NCBI GenBank assembly: GCA_028691975.1
Contig: JAQUYF010000006.1
Span: 1 to 54,416, forward strand
Direction of reading: 5' to 3'
DNA from: Bacteroidales bacterium
GTDB lineage: Bacteria; Bacteroidota; Bacteroidia; Bacteroidales; UBA932
Length of the DNA stretch: 54,416 nucleotides
The notes under the pieces were generated by a model. It was not told the DNA's origin and searched no databases. It worked only from the letters and a program-made list of their open reading frames with translations. A program made the position numbers and the translations under genes. Each line of letters starts with the position of its first letter. Position 1 is the stretch's first letter. Positions 1 to 7,884 of this stretch are shown one piece after another.

Positions 1-1
1 G

Positions 2-436
2 CATACTGCTCTTGCAACAGGGGCTGAAGACGTGCTGCTTCCTGAGTATCACACAGATATAAAGAAGCTCTGCGACTATTTGCTTAACGAGAGACGTAAA
101 AACAAAACATCAGGAATTGTGATCGTGGCTGAGGGAGACAAAGAGGGGGGAGCTGCCGAAATTGCAGCGAAAGTCAAGAAGCGTCTTCCCGATTATGAGA
201 CTCGAGTGACCACTCTCGGACATATTCAGAGGGGCGGTTCTCCGAGTTGCAATGACAGGGTTTTGGCAAGTGTGTTGGGGGCCGGGGCTGTTAAAGCTCT
301 CCTTGACGGTCAGAGTGGTGTGATGATAGGAATGGTTCACAATGAGATTGCATATACTCCTTTTGATATAGCTTGCTCTCGCCACAGTGAAATAAATAAA
401 AGTTGGTACAAATTGTCACATATTTTGTCAATCTAA
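2..436 (+). CDS. pfkA: 6-phosphofructokinase, C-terminal part
   Basis: ATP-dependent phosphorylation of fructose 6-phosphate in glycolysis (cytoplasm). Only the C-terminal ~144 codons are in the window; the reading frame is open at the left edge from base 2, and the start codon lies outside. The visible part carries the family segment ATGAEDVLLPE, the strand IVIVAEGDKEGG and the conserved substrate-binding stretch LGHIQRGGSPSCNDRVLA, followed by the C-terminal helix GAGAVKALLDG. The stop is at 434-436. The -33 element of the rplM promoter lies inside its last codons, so the pfkA 3' end doubles as regulatory DNA. Family assignment is confident. Confidence 0.93.
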   Translation, partial: HTALATGAEDVLLPEYHTDIKKLCDYLLNERRKNKTSGIVIVAEGDKEGGAAEIAAKVKKRLPDYETRVTTLGHIQRGGSPSCNDRVLASVLGAGAVKALLDGQSGVMIGMVHNEIAYTPFDIACSRHSEINKSWYKLSHILSI

Positions 437-454
437 AAAATATGACTACCTTTG
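424..454 (+). promoter_or_regulatory. Promoter of rplM-rpsI
   Basis: TTTG at 424-427 (inside the end of pfkA) is followed after 19 bases by TACCTTTG at 447-454, an exact fit to the Bacteroidetes housekeeping-sigma consensus. Transcription should begin near 459-461, so the RNA would start in or just before the hairpin at 458-477. Confidence 0.8.
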
Positions 455-457
455 CAA

Positions 458-477
458 CCCCTCAAATTGTTGAGGGG
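458..477 (+). promoter_or_regulatory. 5'-terminal hairpin in the rplM leader
   Basis: CCCCTCAA (458-465) and TTGAGGGG (470-477) form a perfect 8-bp stem with a four-base loop. It starts four bases after the -7 box, so it would sit at the extreme 5' end of the ~55-nt leader. In E. coli the L13/S9 operon is autoregulated by L13; a similar leader role, or simple 5'-end protection of the mRNA, is inferred here. There is no long T tract that would make it an attenuator. Confidence 0.55.
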
Positions 478-516
478 GCGCAACAAAATTAATGTATTAA
501 CTTAAAAATCAACACA

Positions 517-969
517 GTGGACACACTAAGTTACAAAACAGTATCGATTAATAAGGCTACCGCCAACAAAGAGTGGTTAGTAATTGATGCTACTGATCAG
601 GTTCTTGGTCGTCTGGCTTCCAGGGTAGCTATTCTACTTCGCGGAAAGAATAAAGCCAACTATACCCCACATGCGGATTGCGGTGATAATGTCATCATTA
701 TCAATGCAGATAAGATCCGTCTTACAGGTAAAAAGATGACAGATAAAGTGTATGTACGTCATACCGGTTATCCGGGAGGTCAGAGATACACTACCCCTAA
801 AGAGCTTTTGAATCATACACCATTAGCCGTTGTACAGCACGCAATTAAGGGCATGCTGCCTAAAACACGCCTCGGTTCGGATTTGTATCGCAACCTTTAT
901 GTTTACACAGGAAACGAACATCCTCATCAGGCTCAAAATCCAAAACAAATTAATTTAAACGAAATTTAA
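517..969 (+). CDS. rplM: 50S ribosomal protein L13 (uL13)
   Basis: Component of the large ribosomal subunit that binds 23S rRNA early in assembly. The 150 residues match L13 throughout: [18 protein letters not shown] near the N terminus, [20 protein letters not shown], the HTGYPGGQ turn and [20 protein letters not shown]. The start is GTG at 517; no in-frame ATG lies before the conserved start MDTLSYKT typical of Bacteroidales L13. There is no clear Shine-Dalgarno sequence, as usual in this phylum. rpsI follows after 7 bases, the conserved rplM-rpsI pair. Confidence 0.97.
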   Translation: MDTLSYKTVSINKATANKEWLVIDATDQVLGRLASRVAILLRGKNKANYTPHADCGDNVIIINADKIRLTGKKMTDKVYVRHTGYPGGQRYTTPKELLNHTPLAVVQHAIKGMLPKTRLGSDLYRNLYVYTGNEHPHQAQNPKQINLNEI

Positions 970-976
970 TCAGAGC

Positions 977-1366
977 ATGGAAGTAATTAACGCCCTTGGA
1001 AGACGTAAATCGGCAGTTGCTCGCGTTTATCTAAGCACCGGTAAAGGCAACATTACGATTAATGACCGTCCTATTGAAGAGTACTTCAAAGAGGAAACTC
1101 TCAGATATATCGTTAAACAACCTTTAAACACTACAGAGACTATCGCTAATTTCGACATCAAAGCTAATATCTTCGGTGGCGGAACTAAAGGTCAGGCAGA
1201 AGCTGTCCGCCTTGCAATTGCTCGCGCACTTTGCAAAGTTGATGCTGAGGCTTACCGTCCTGTATTGAAGTCTAACGGATTTCTTACTCGCGATGCTCGT
1301 GAGGTTGAAAGAAAGAAACCTGGACAGCCTGGTGCAAGAAGACGCTTCCAATTCAGCAAACGTTAG
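977..1366 (+). CDS. rpsI: 30S ribosomal protein S9 (uS9)
   Basis: Small-subunit protein whose C-terminal tail reaches the P-site tRNA. It has 129 residues with the N-terminal [15 protein letters not shown] motif, [19 protein letters not shown] and the basic C-terminal tail ending RRRFQFSKR, whose last arginine contacts tRNA in known ribosome structures. It is co-transcribed with rplM (7-base gap). A 190-base gap follows before rpsB. Confidence 0.97.
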   Translation: MEVINALGRRKSAVARVYLSTGKGNITINDRPIEEYFKEETLRYIVKQPLNTTETIANFDIKANIFGGGTKGQAEAVRLAIARALCKVDAEAYRPVLKSNGFLTRDAREVERKKPGQPGARRRFQFSKR

Positions 1367-1389
1367 TATTTGTACCGATTTGTCATTGC

Positions 1390-1525
1390 ACGGCCGGAAT
1401 TTAAAGCTTTGGGATTCATTCGCTTGACTACCCTGAGTTTGTTCGGCTGCGAAAAATTGAAGAGACCGGTCTCTATGGCCGTTACTCTAAATTGAAGAGA
1501 GAGGACTCTCGCTTTAAAAGAGAGT
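1390..1525 (+). promoter_or_regulatory. Structured leader upstream of rpsB-tsf
   Basis: The 190-base gap between rpsI and rpsB has several complementary segments. ACGGCC (1390-1395) pairs with GGCCGT (1477-1482) and encloses AGAGACCGGTCTCT (1461-1474), a perfect 14-base palindrome. Further on, ACTCTC (1505-1510) can pair with GAGAGT (1520-1525), while TACTCT (1483-1488) competes for AGAGTA (1521-1526). The segment AAATTGAAGAGA occurs twice (1454-1465 and 1490-1501). No clear TAnnTTTG promoter is seen in the gap, so rpsB may be read from the rplM promoter. S2 autoregulation of rpsB-tsf is known in E. coli; an analogous leader here is inferred. Confidence 0.45.
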
Positions 1526-1556
1526 AGAAAATTAAAAACTATTAAAACATTTAAAA

Positions 1557-2408
1557 ATGTCAAGAACTAATTTCCAGGACTTGCTTGATGCAGGTGTACA
1601 CTTCGGACACATGAAGAGAAAATGGAATCCGAAGATGGGTCCATATATTTATATGGAGAAAAATGGAATCCACATTATTGACCTGCATAAGACAGTCGTC
1701 AAGATAGATGAAGCAGCAAATGTTATGAAACAGCTTGCACGTGCAGGCCGCAAAGTACTGTTTGTAGCTACTAAAAAACAGGCAAAAGATATTGTAGCGG
1801 AAAATGCCAAAGCCGTGAATATGCCATACGTAACAGAGAGATGGCCGGGTGGAATGCTTACAAACTTCCCTACAATCCGTAAGGCAGTTAAGAAGATGAA
1901 TACCATCGACAAGATGATTTCAGACGGTACATTCGAAACTCTCGCTAAACGTGAACGCCTTCAGGTAACCCGTCAAAGGGCAAAACTTGAAAAGAACTTA
2001 GGCTCAATTGCCGATCTTAACCGCCTTCCGTCAGCACTTTTTGTAGTTGACGTGCAGAAAGAGATCAACGCAGTAAAAGAGGCCAATCGTCTTAATATCC
2101 CGGTAATCGCTATGGTTGATACATGTTGCGATCCGACCCCGATTGATTATGTGATTCCGGCAAACGACGATGCTGCAAAGTCAATATCTCTAATCGTAGA
2201 GACCCTTTGCAAGGCTATTGGTGAAGGTTTGGAAGAGAGAAAGCTCGAGAAAGAGAAGGAAAAAGATGCTCCTGAAAAGTCAGAAAAGGACGATACGGCA
2301 ACTAACGGCAAGAAGATCAGAGCGCGCAGACAACCTGCAGCTTCTACTGAACCTGATGATGAACCTGTAGAGGTTCCTGCCAAAGAGGAAGAGGCTAAAA
2401 CTGAGTAA
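1557..2408 (+). CDS. rpsB: 30S ribosomal protein S2 (uS2)
   Basis: S2 joins the body of the small subunit late in assembly. The conserved core spans residues ~1-225: LLDAGVHFGHMKRKWNPKM at the N terminus, VLFVATKKQAKDIVAENA, ERWPGGMLTNFPTIRK and the C-terminal VDTCCDPTPIDYVIPANDDA. Residues ~226-283 form a highly charged, low-complexity tail rich in Lys, Glu and Asp that goes beyond the E. coli protein; such tails are common in Bacteroidetes S2. It starts at ATG 1557. tsf follows after 21 bases, the conserved rpsB-tsf pair. Confidence 0.97.
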   Translation: MSRTNFQDLLDAGVHFGHMKRKWNPKMGPYIYMEKNGIHIIDLHKTVVKIDEAANVMKQLARAGRKVLFVATKKQAKDIVAENAKAVNMPYVTERWPGGMLTNFPTIRKAVKKMNTIDKMISDGTFETLAKRERLQVTRQRAKLEKNLGSIADLNRLPSALFVVDVQKEINAVKEANRLNIPVIAMVDTCCDPTPIDYVIPANDDAAKSISLIVETLCKAIGEGLEERKLEKEKEKDAPEKSEKDDTATNGKKIRARRQPAASTEPDDEPVEVPAKEEEAKTE

Positions 2409-2429
2409 TAATTATTAAAATAACGAAAG

Positions 2430-3269
2430 ATGGAAATTAAAGCAGCAGATGTTGCAAAATTGCGTACAATGACCGGTGCGGGTTTTATGGATTGCAGAAA
2501 GGCCTTGATTGAGGCTGAAGGCGATTACACAAGAGCACAGGAGATTATTCGTGAAAAAGGTAAGTTGGTTGCAGCTAAGCGTGCTGATCGTGAGACCACT
2601 GAAGGTGCAGTTGTCTCAAGAGTGGCAGGCGGCAAGGCAGTCCTTGTATGTCTTGGTTGTGAGACAGACTTTGTTTCTCAGAATGCAGAATTTCAGGCTC
2701 TTGCCAATCAGATTGCCGATACTGCTATCGCCAATGCTCCTGCAGACAAAGAAGCTCTTTTGGCTTGCAAGCTTGCAGACGGACAGACAGTTGAAGCAGC
2801 TATTACTCAACAGACCGGTAAGAGTGGAGAAAAACACGTTCTTGCTTTCTATGCAAAATTAGAGGCTCCGTTTTTAACATCATACATTCATACTCTTAAT
2901 GGCAAATTGGGCGCTATTGTGGCTTTCAATAAAGAAATCCCTGCAGAATTGGCTAAAGGTATCGCAATGCAGATTGTATCAATGAGTCCTATTTCCGTAT
3001 GCGCAGCAGACTGCCCTAAGGAAGTTATTGACAAAGAGATGCAGATCTATACAGAGCAGATGAAAGATGATCCTAAGATGGCTAACAAGCCTGCAGCAAT
3101 GCTTGAAAACATTGCTAAGGGTAAACTTGCCAAATTCTTTAAAGAGAACACTCTTGAGGAGCAGGAATATCAGATGTCAGATGACAAGAAAGCAGTGAAG
3201 GAAGCTCTCGCAGCAGTCGATAAGGACGCTAAGATAGTCGCTTTCTACAGATTCTCTCTGAACGACTAA
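2430..3269 (+). CDS. tsf: Elongation factor Ts
   Basis: Guanine-nucleotide exchange factor that releases GDP from EF-Tu. It has 279 residues. The N-terminal UBA-like domain carries VAKLRTMTGAGFMDCRKAL (the EF-Tu-contacting signature), the core has CETDFVSQN (the TDFV motif that disturbs the EF-Tu nucleotide site), and the C-terminal part holds the second core subdomain, IAMQIVSMSPI. Length agrees with the E. coli protein (283). It is the last gene before a strong intrinsic terminator at 3294. Confidence 0.97.
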   Translation: MEIKAADVAKLRTMTGAGFMDCRKALIEAEGDYTRAQEIIREKGKLVAAKRADRETTEGAVVSRVAGGKAVLVCLGCETDFVSQNAEFQALANQIADTAIANAPADKEALLACKLADGQTVEAAITQQTGKSGEKHVLAFYAKLEAPFLTSYIHTLNGKLGAIVAFNKEIPAELAKGIAMQIVSMSPISVCAADCPKEVIDKEMQIYTEQMKDDPKMANKPAAMLENIAKGKLAKFFKENTLEEQEYQMSDDKKAVKEALAAVDKDAKIVAFYRFSLND

Positions 3270-3293
3270 GAGGTCAGTGTTTTCAATAAATTA

Positions 3294-3327
3294 ACGCGGG
3301 TTCATGATGTGAAGCCGCGTTTTTTTA
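3294..3327 (+). terminator. Intrinsic terminator after tsf
   Basis: ACGCGG (3294-3299) pairs with CCGCGT (3315-3320), and inside it TTCA (3301-3304) pairs with TGAA (3310-3313), around a five-base loop. Seven T follow from 3320. It ends the rplM-rpsI-rpsB-tsf transcription unit. Confidence 0.85.
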
Positions 3328-3329
3328 TA

Positions 3330-3337
3330 TAAATTTG
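3330..3337 (+). promoter_or_regulatory. Possible -7 element of kbl
   Basis: TAAATTTG matches TAnnTTTG and lies immediately after the tsf terminator, 16 bases before the kbl ATG. No good TTG is found at the expected upstream distance; only GTG at 3309-3311 inside the terminator hairpin is near. Weak by itself, but the position is what an independent kbl promoter requires. Confidence 0.45.
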
Positions 3338-3353
3338 TAAAAAATAATTCATC

Positions 3354-4544
3354 ATGTATAACGATTTTCAAAAACATTTGACAGAGGAGCTTCACTCTAT
3401 TGAGGAAGCCGGTCTTTATAAAAACGAACGAATCATTACTTCAGCACAGCAGGCTGCCATTAAGGTAAGTACAGGTAAAGAAGTATTGAACTTTTGTGCA
3501 AACAACTATTTGGGACTTGCAAACAGCCCCGAGCTCATCAAGGCAGCAAAAGAGGCTTTGGATACGCACGGTTACGGAATGTCTTCAGTACGTTTTATCT
3601 GTGGCACAGGCGATCTTCACAAAACTTTGGAGTCAAAAATTGCCCAATTTTTCGGGACGGAAGATGCTATCCTTTATGCAGCATGCTTTGATGCAAATGG
3701 CGGAGTATTTGAGCCGCTTCTTGACGAAAAAGATGCGATTATTTCGGATTCATTAAACCATGCTTCAATTATTGACGGTGTACGTCTTTGCAAAGCTCAA
3801 CGTTATCGCTACGCCAACGCCAATATGGAAGAGTTGGAAAAATGCCTTCAAGATGCGCAGGCTCAACGTTTCCGCTTAGTTGTAACCGATGGTGTCTTCT
3901 CAATGGACGGCAATGTTGCCCCATTGGATAAGATCTACGCACTTGCAACCAAATACAACGCAATGGTAATGGTTGATGAGTCTCACTCAGCAGGAGTTGT
4001 AGGCAGGACCGGTCGCGGTACTACAGAGCAGTTTAATCTGAGAGGCAAGATTGAAATATTAACCGGAACTCTCGGAAAGGCATTCGGTGGAGCAGTAGGT
4101 GGTTTTACCACAGGTAAAAAAGAGATTATCGATATGTTGCGTCAGCGTTCACGTCCTTATCTGTTCTCAAACTCTATTCCTCCAATGATTGCCGCTGCCG
4201 GCATCAGGATGTTTGATATGATGACAGAGACCAACGAATTGCAGGACAAATTACATTCAAATACCGATTATTTCGTGGCAAAGATGAAGGCTGCCGGCTT
4301 TGATATTAAACCTACTCAATCGGCTATTTGCGCAGTTATGCTTTACGATGCCAAGCTGTCACAGCAAATGGCTGCCAAGTTGCTTGATGAAGGTATTTAT
4401 GTTACAGGATTTTATTATCCGGTCGTGCCGAAAGGTCTTGCCCGCATCAGGGTACAGGTCTCTGCCGGTCATGAAGTTGAGCACCTTGACAAGTGTGTTG
4501 CAGCTTTCACAAAGATTGGTAAAGAATTAGGTGTAATTAAGTAA
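3354..4544 (+). CDS. kbl: Glycine C-acetyltransferase (2-amino-3-ketobutyrate CoA ligase)
   Basis: PLP enzyme of the alpha-oxoamine synthase family. It splits 2-amino-3-ketobutyrate with CoA into glycine and acetyl-CoA, the second step of threonine degradation. It has 396 residues, the same size as E. coli Kbl (398). Features include FCANNYLGLANSPELI, the fold-type I stretch SSVRFICGTGDLHKTLE, VDESHSAGVVGRTGRG and the Schiff-base lysine at ~242 in TGTLGKAFGGAVGG. Serine palmitoyltransferase belongs to the same family, but ILYAACFDANGGVFE and MSSVRFICGT favour Kbl. The usual partner, L-threonine 3-dehydrogenase, is not in the window. An alkaline phosphatase gene follows 14 bases on. Confidence 0.9.
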   Translation: MYNDFQKHLTEELHSIEEAGLYKNERIITSAQQAAIKVSTGKEVLNFCANNYLGLANSPELIKAAKEALDTHGYGMSSVRFICGTGDLHKTLESKIAQFFGTEDAILYAACFDANGGVFEPLLDEKDAIISDSLNHASIIDGVRLCKAQRYRYANANMEELEKCLQDAQAQRFRLVVTDGVFSMDGNVAPLDKIYALATKYNAMVMVDESHSAGVVGRTGRGTTEQFNLRGKIEILTGTLGKAFGGAVGGFTTGKKEIIDMLRQRSRPYLFSNSIPPMIAAAGIRMFDMMTETNELQDKLHSNTDYFVAKMKAAGFDIKPTQSAICAVMLYDAKLSQQMAAKLLDEGIYVTGFYYPVVPKGLARIRVQVSAGHEVEHLDKCVAAFTKIGKELGVIK

Positions 4545-4558
4545 ATACTCATATTTTC

Positions 4559-5635
4559 ATGAAAAAACAGATAACTCTTCTTTGCCTTGCCGTACTTCTT
4601 GTATTATCTGGATGTTGTTCTACACCTAAAGTAAAAAATGTCATCTACATAATAGGTGACGGAATGGGGCACGCAGACCTCTCTCTACTTGTTCGTGAAC
4701 AGCAGTCCCCTTCGGATCAAAAGCCGGCTGTCAAGACAGCGTCATTTGAGAAGGCTCAGGCGGTTGGCTTAGTGAAGACTTATTCTGCCAATGCTGAAAT
4801 TACAGATTCTGCTGCCGGCGGGACAGCTCTCTCGACAGGCAAGAAAACCAACAATGATATGGTTGGTCTTTCTCCTGGTGGAGATACTCTTACAAGCGTG
4901 CTTGTGGAGGCACAAAAGTTAGGCAAAAAGACTGGGATAGTGGTATCTTGCTACTTTATAGATGCCACTCCTGCAGCTTTTTTTGCACACGCGCCAAGTC
5001 GTAAAGATGTTTGGGAGATCTCGAGGCAGTTTGTTGACAGTGATATCGACTTGCTCTTTGGCGGTGGCATGGATGTGTTAACGACTCGCCCTGACAGCGT
5101 CAGCCTGATTCCCGCTTTGGAAGAGAAGGGATATGCTGTTTACAGTGACTGGTCTGAGGCACTGAAGTCGGATGCTTTCAAAATAGTTGCACTGCCAAAA
5201 TCAGGATATGTCTATGAGCGTCCCGAAAATTATTTGCCCGACGGCTTAATAAAAGCAACGGAGGTGCTTTCGAAGGAGAATGACAAAGGCTTCTTTTTAA
5301 TGGTGGAAAGCTCATTTATTGATGGCTATGGCCATCGAAACCAGAGGGACAGTCTCTATGAGGAGATGGTCGATATTGACAGGACTTTTCAGATAGCTAT
5401 GGATTTTGCTGATACTCACCCGGGAACGTTGGTCATTATGACAGCAGATCACGAGACGGGAGGTGTCACACTGACTTACAATGGTATAGAGTTTAGTACC
5501 AAAGGGCATACTGCCACAATGGTGCCGTTATTTGCCTATGGCCAAGGTGCCGAATATTTCGGCAAGGTCATGGACAACACAGAGGTGCCAAAGATTATTG
5601 AAAGACTGATGAGAGGGCAGCGAATTGAGCAATGA
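4559..5635 (+). CDS. Lipoprotein alkaline phosphatase
   Basis: Metal-dependent phosphomonoesterase of the PhoA superfamily, predicted to be a membrane-anchored lipoprotein. A hydrophobic signal ends in the lipobox LSGC with Cys19. Catalytic elements are visible: metal-binding Asp34 in IIGDGMG, the nucleophile Ser84 in TDSAAGGTALSTGKKTN, ESSFIDGYGHRN with Asp/His ligands, MTADHETGG and the C-terminal GHTATMVPLFAYG His motif. At 358 residues it is shorter than E. coli PhoA (471), like other Bacteroidetes members. Its 14-base spacing from kbl suggests co-transcription, with no obvious functional link. Substrate is unknown. Confidence 0.9.
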   Translation: MKKQITLLCLAVLLVLSGCCSTPKVKNVIYIIGDGMGHADLSLLVREQQSPSDQKPAVKTASFEKAQAVGLVKTYSANAEITDSAAGGTALSTGKKTNNDMVGLSPGGDTLTSVLVEAQKLGKKTGIVVSCYFIDATPAAFFAHAPSRKDVWEISRQFVDSDIDLLFGGGMDVLTTRPDSVSLIPALEEKGYAVYSDWSEALKSDAFKIVALPKSGYVYERPENYLPDGLIKATEVLSKENDKGFFLMVESSFIDGYGHRNQRDSLYEEMVDIDRTFQIAMDFADTHPGTLVIMTADHETGGVTLTYNGIEFSTKGHTATMVPLFAYGQGAEYFGKVMDNTEVPKIIERLMRGQRIEQ

Positions 5636-5711
5636 AAAAACACACGGTTGCGGAGGATGTTGTATATTAATTTGTGATGGTCTTCACACTTTGGTGTCTT
5701 GTATAAATAGT

Positions 5712-5739
5712 TTTCATGAGATCTAAAAAATCTATGAAA
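5712..5739. other. Imperfect hairpin in the gap after the phosphatase gene
   Basis: The gap 5636-5910 holds no credible ORF. Besides the terminator at 5768 and the tetR promoter it has one clear hairpin: TTTCAT (5712-5717) and AGAT (5719-5722) pair with ATCT (5730-5733) and ATGAAA (5734-5739), with one bulged G. Smaller repeats lie at 5674-5697 (GTGA/TCAC, ACAC/GTGT). This may be part of the phosphatase mRNA 3' end; no function can be assigned. Confidence 0.3.
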
Positions 5740-5767
5740 TAATCAAGGACTTATATCCCAATAAAAC

Positions 5768-5806
5768 AACGCAGTTTCATTGATTTTGGAACCGCGTTAT
5801 TTTATT
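5768..5806 (+). terminator. Intrinsic terminator after the phosphatase gene
   Basis: AACGCAGTTTC (5768-5778) pairs with GGAACCGCGTT (5788-5798) with one A-C mismatch and one G-T pair, followed by a T-rich tract. Sequence and layout resemble the tsf terminator (AACGCGG...CCGCGTT type). Confidence 0.7.
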
Positions 5807-5860
5807 ATGGCCTGATATTTGCAAAATAAACCTCTTGCAAATGAAAAATTTAAAAACTAT

Positions 5861-5891
5861 TTTGGTTTTTTAAGTTTTGTGTATATATTTG
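5861..5891 (+). promoter_or_regulatory. Promoter of the tetR-tolC-RND operon
   Basis: TTTG at 5861-5864, a 19-base spacer and TATATTTG at 5884-5891 fit the Bacteroidetes consensus exactly. The tetR ATG is 19 bases downstream. An operator for the repressor would be expected here, but no extended palindrome over the promoter is obvious. Confidence 0.75.
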
Positions 5892-5910
5892 CGCCTCAAA
5901 ACATATAAAG

Positions 5911-6519
5911 ATGACTGTTAAAGAAAAAATAATGGATAATACCGTGAATTTCTTTCTGAAGGAGGGATGCCGAAAGGTGACGATGGATGAAATCGCAGCT
6001 TACAACGGTATGTCGAAACGCACTCTGTATGAGAATTTTACTGATAAGAATGATCTTATCAGGCAATGTGTTCTTTATAGCAACGAGCTGGAGAAAAGTA
6101 GCTATTTAAGCAATATTGCAAGTCAAGAAGATATGATGGACATTCTTCTTAGAGGACATGAACGTAATTTCAGCATAGATCTGAGCAGTATGATCAGCTT
6201 TATGGATGAGGTGAGAAAGTATTTTCCGGATATTTACCGTCAGACGATACGAGAGGTCAAAGAGGCTCACTGTACGATGATGGCAGAACTTTTAACAAAA
6301 GGGCAGACGGAGGGATACTTTATTAAAAACCTGGATGCCAGGATTATAGCACCCATTTTGTCCGAAATTATGAAAATTGCCGCACACTCCGAATTAACTC
6401 AAGGAAGAGAGATGTCTCAGTCCGAGACATATAAAATGCTGGTACTTATATATTTTAGGGGATTGACCACAGAGAAGGGGCGTAAGATAATCGATGAGTT
6501 TATGAAAAACAATAATTAA
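5911..6519 (+). CDS. TetR-family transcriptional regulator
   Basis: It has 202 residues. The N-terminal ~50 residues form a TetR DNA-binding domain: KIMDNTVNFFLKEGCRKVTM, then MDEIAAYNGMSKRTLYENF as the helix-turn-helix. The all-helical C-terminal domain is divergent, as usual for ligand sensing. It is the first gene of the operon; tolC begins 4 bases after its stop, so the repressor is co-transcribed with the pump it probably controls, giving autoregulation. The inducing ligand is unknown. Family assignment is secure; the regulatory target is inferred from context. Confidence 0.9.
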   Translation: MTVKEKIMDNTVNFFLKEGCRKVTMDEIAAYNGMSKRTLYENFTDKNDLIRQCVLYSNELEKSSYLSNIASQEDMMDILLRGHERNFSIDLSSMISFMDEVRKYFPDIYRQTIREVKEAHCTMMAELLTKGQTEGYFIKNLDARIIAPILSEIMKIAAHSELTQGREMSQSETYKMLVLIYFRGLTTEKGRKIIDEFMKNNN

Positions 6520-6523
6520 CAAT

Positions 6524-7873
6524 ATGATCACAGGGATTTTAAAATTAAAGAAACTGCTGCCGCTTGGGTGTACAGCATTGGTGTTGGCTCTGGCCATACC
6601 TACCACAGCAGCAGCGCAGAGTTTTCAGACCGAACAGAGCTCCGCTGAAACACTTTCGACAATAGCATTGTCGTTGGAGCAGGCACAGCAATATGCCGTT
6701 GACCACAACCGTACTCTTAAAAATGCATCTTTGGACATCCGGAAGGCTGAAGCCACCCGCTGGCAAAATATAGCGTCAATGCTACCTCAGGTAAACGCGT
6801 CAGGTACTTATTCAAACTACTTCGGGTATAAAATGAATTTGGGAGGAATGTCTATTTCCATGCCTCCATACGCTCAGTTGGGTATTACTACATCCATTGC
6901 TCTGAGCGGTGCACAGGTAGTAGGGGCGGAGATTAGTAATATTTCCATGAAAATGGCGGACATAACCCTTCAGCAGAGCGAACAGCAGATAAAGGATCAG
7001 GTGAAGGTGCTTTACTATTCGGCTTTAGTCTCAGAGGAGAGCCTTGTACTGCTTGAGGAGAATCTTGCAAGTATGAATAAGTTGTATGAGATATCTCAGA
7101 AATCCGTGGATGTCGGCGTCTCCGAACAGACGGCTGCAGATCAGTTGAAAGTACAGGCTGCAACAATGGCAACCACAATCAACGCAACAAAGCGTTCTCT
7201 CGAGATGATTTACAACTCTTTGAGGCTCCAACTCTGTGTCGGAGCCGATGTCGAGATCCGGTTGACCGAGACTCTTGATGATTTGATGAATATCGACAAG
7301 TCAAATGCCCTGATGGCGGAAGATTTTATTTTGGATAACAATTTCAGCTATCAGCTACTGAAAAAGAGCACCGAGCTTACAAAGAAACAGGTGAATCTGG
7401 CGGCATGGGCATACGGTCCGACTGTCAGTATAGCACACCAGTACACAACCAAAAAGTATTTCAGCGACGAAATGACCATGAACATGACTCCTCCAAACAT
7501 GATGAATATCTCTTTGAACATTCCAATTTTCTCAAGTGGAAGAACTTACAACTCTGTAAGAGCGGCAAAGATTGCTTATCAACAGCAGCTTAACACGTTG
7601 AATAACACTGAAGATAATCTTATGGTGCAGCACAGGCAGCTCCTTTACAACTTAAAGTCCGCAATGGAAAAATATGATATACAGAAGCAAAGCGTAGATG
7701 TTGCAAAGCGCGTGTTTGACAATATTGCAAAGAAATATGAGTACGGCATCTCTTCCAGTCTCGATGTTACCAACTCGGGGACAAATCTTATTGCGGCCCA
7801 AAGTAGCTATGTGCAGTCACTGCTTGAAATCGTAAATGCGCAGATATCATTAGAACAACTTTTGAACAAATAA
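6524..7873 (+). CDS. TolC-family outer-membrane efflux protein
   Basis: Outer-membrane channel of a tripartite pump. It has 449 residues with a signal peptide in the first ~30 (LGCTALVLALAIPTTAAAQ). Two repeats of long alpha-hairpins follow, with the typical LSLEQAQQYAVDHNRTLKNA near residue 50 and a second-repeat motif around LNIPIFSSGRTYNSVRAAK. The C terminus YGISSSLDVTNSGTNLIAAQSSYVQSLLE is the conserved family end. It is the second gene of the operon, 11 bases before the membrane-fusion gene. Confidence 0.92.
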   Translation: MITGILKLKKLLPLGCTALVLALAIPTTAAAQSFQTEQSSAETLSTIALSLEQAQQYAVDHNRTLKNASLDIRKAEATRWQNIASMLPQVNASGTYSNYFGYKMNLGGMSISMPPYAQLGITTSIALSGAQVVGAEISNISMKMADITLQQSEQQIKDQVKVLYYSALVSEESLVLLEENLASMNKLYEISQKSVDVGVSEQTAADQLKVQAATMATTINATKRSLEMIYNSLRLQLCVGADVEIRLTETLDDLMNIDKSNALMAEDFILDNNFSYQLLKKSTELTKKQVNLAAWAYGPTVSIAHQYTTKKYFSDEMTMNMTPPNMMNISLNIPIFSSGRTYNSVRAAKIAYQQQLNTLNNTEDNLMVQHRQLLYNLKSAMEKYDIQKQSVDVAKRVFDNIAKKYEYGISSSLDVTNSGTNLIAAQSSYVQSLLEIVNAQISLEQLLNK

Positions 7874-7884
7874 ATAATAAAATA

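Noticed and set aside
3354-4544. Serine palmitoyltransferase (sphingolipid synthesis) instead of Kbl
   Set aside because: Same family and similar length, but the motifs around ILYAACFDANGG and SSVRFICGTGDLHK are those of glycine C-acetyltransferase.
5636-5767. Small gene or sRNA after the phosphatase gene
   Set aside because: No ORF with a credible start, and no TAnnTTTG promoter; only modest hairpins are visible, so it is listed merely as a hairpin.
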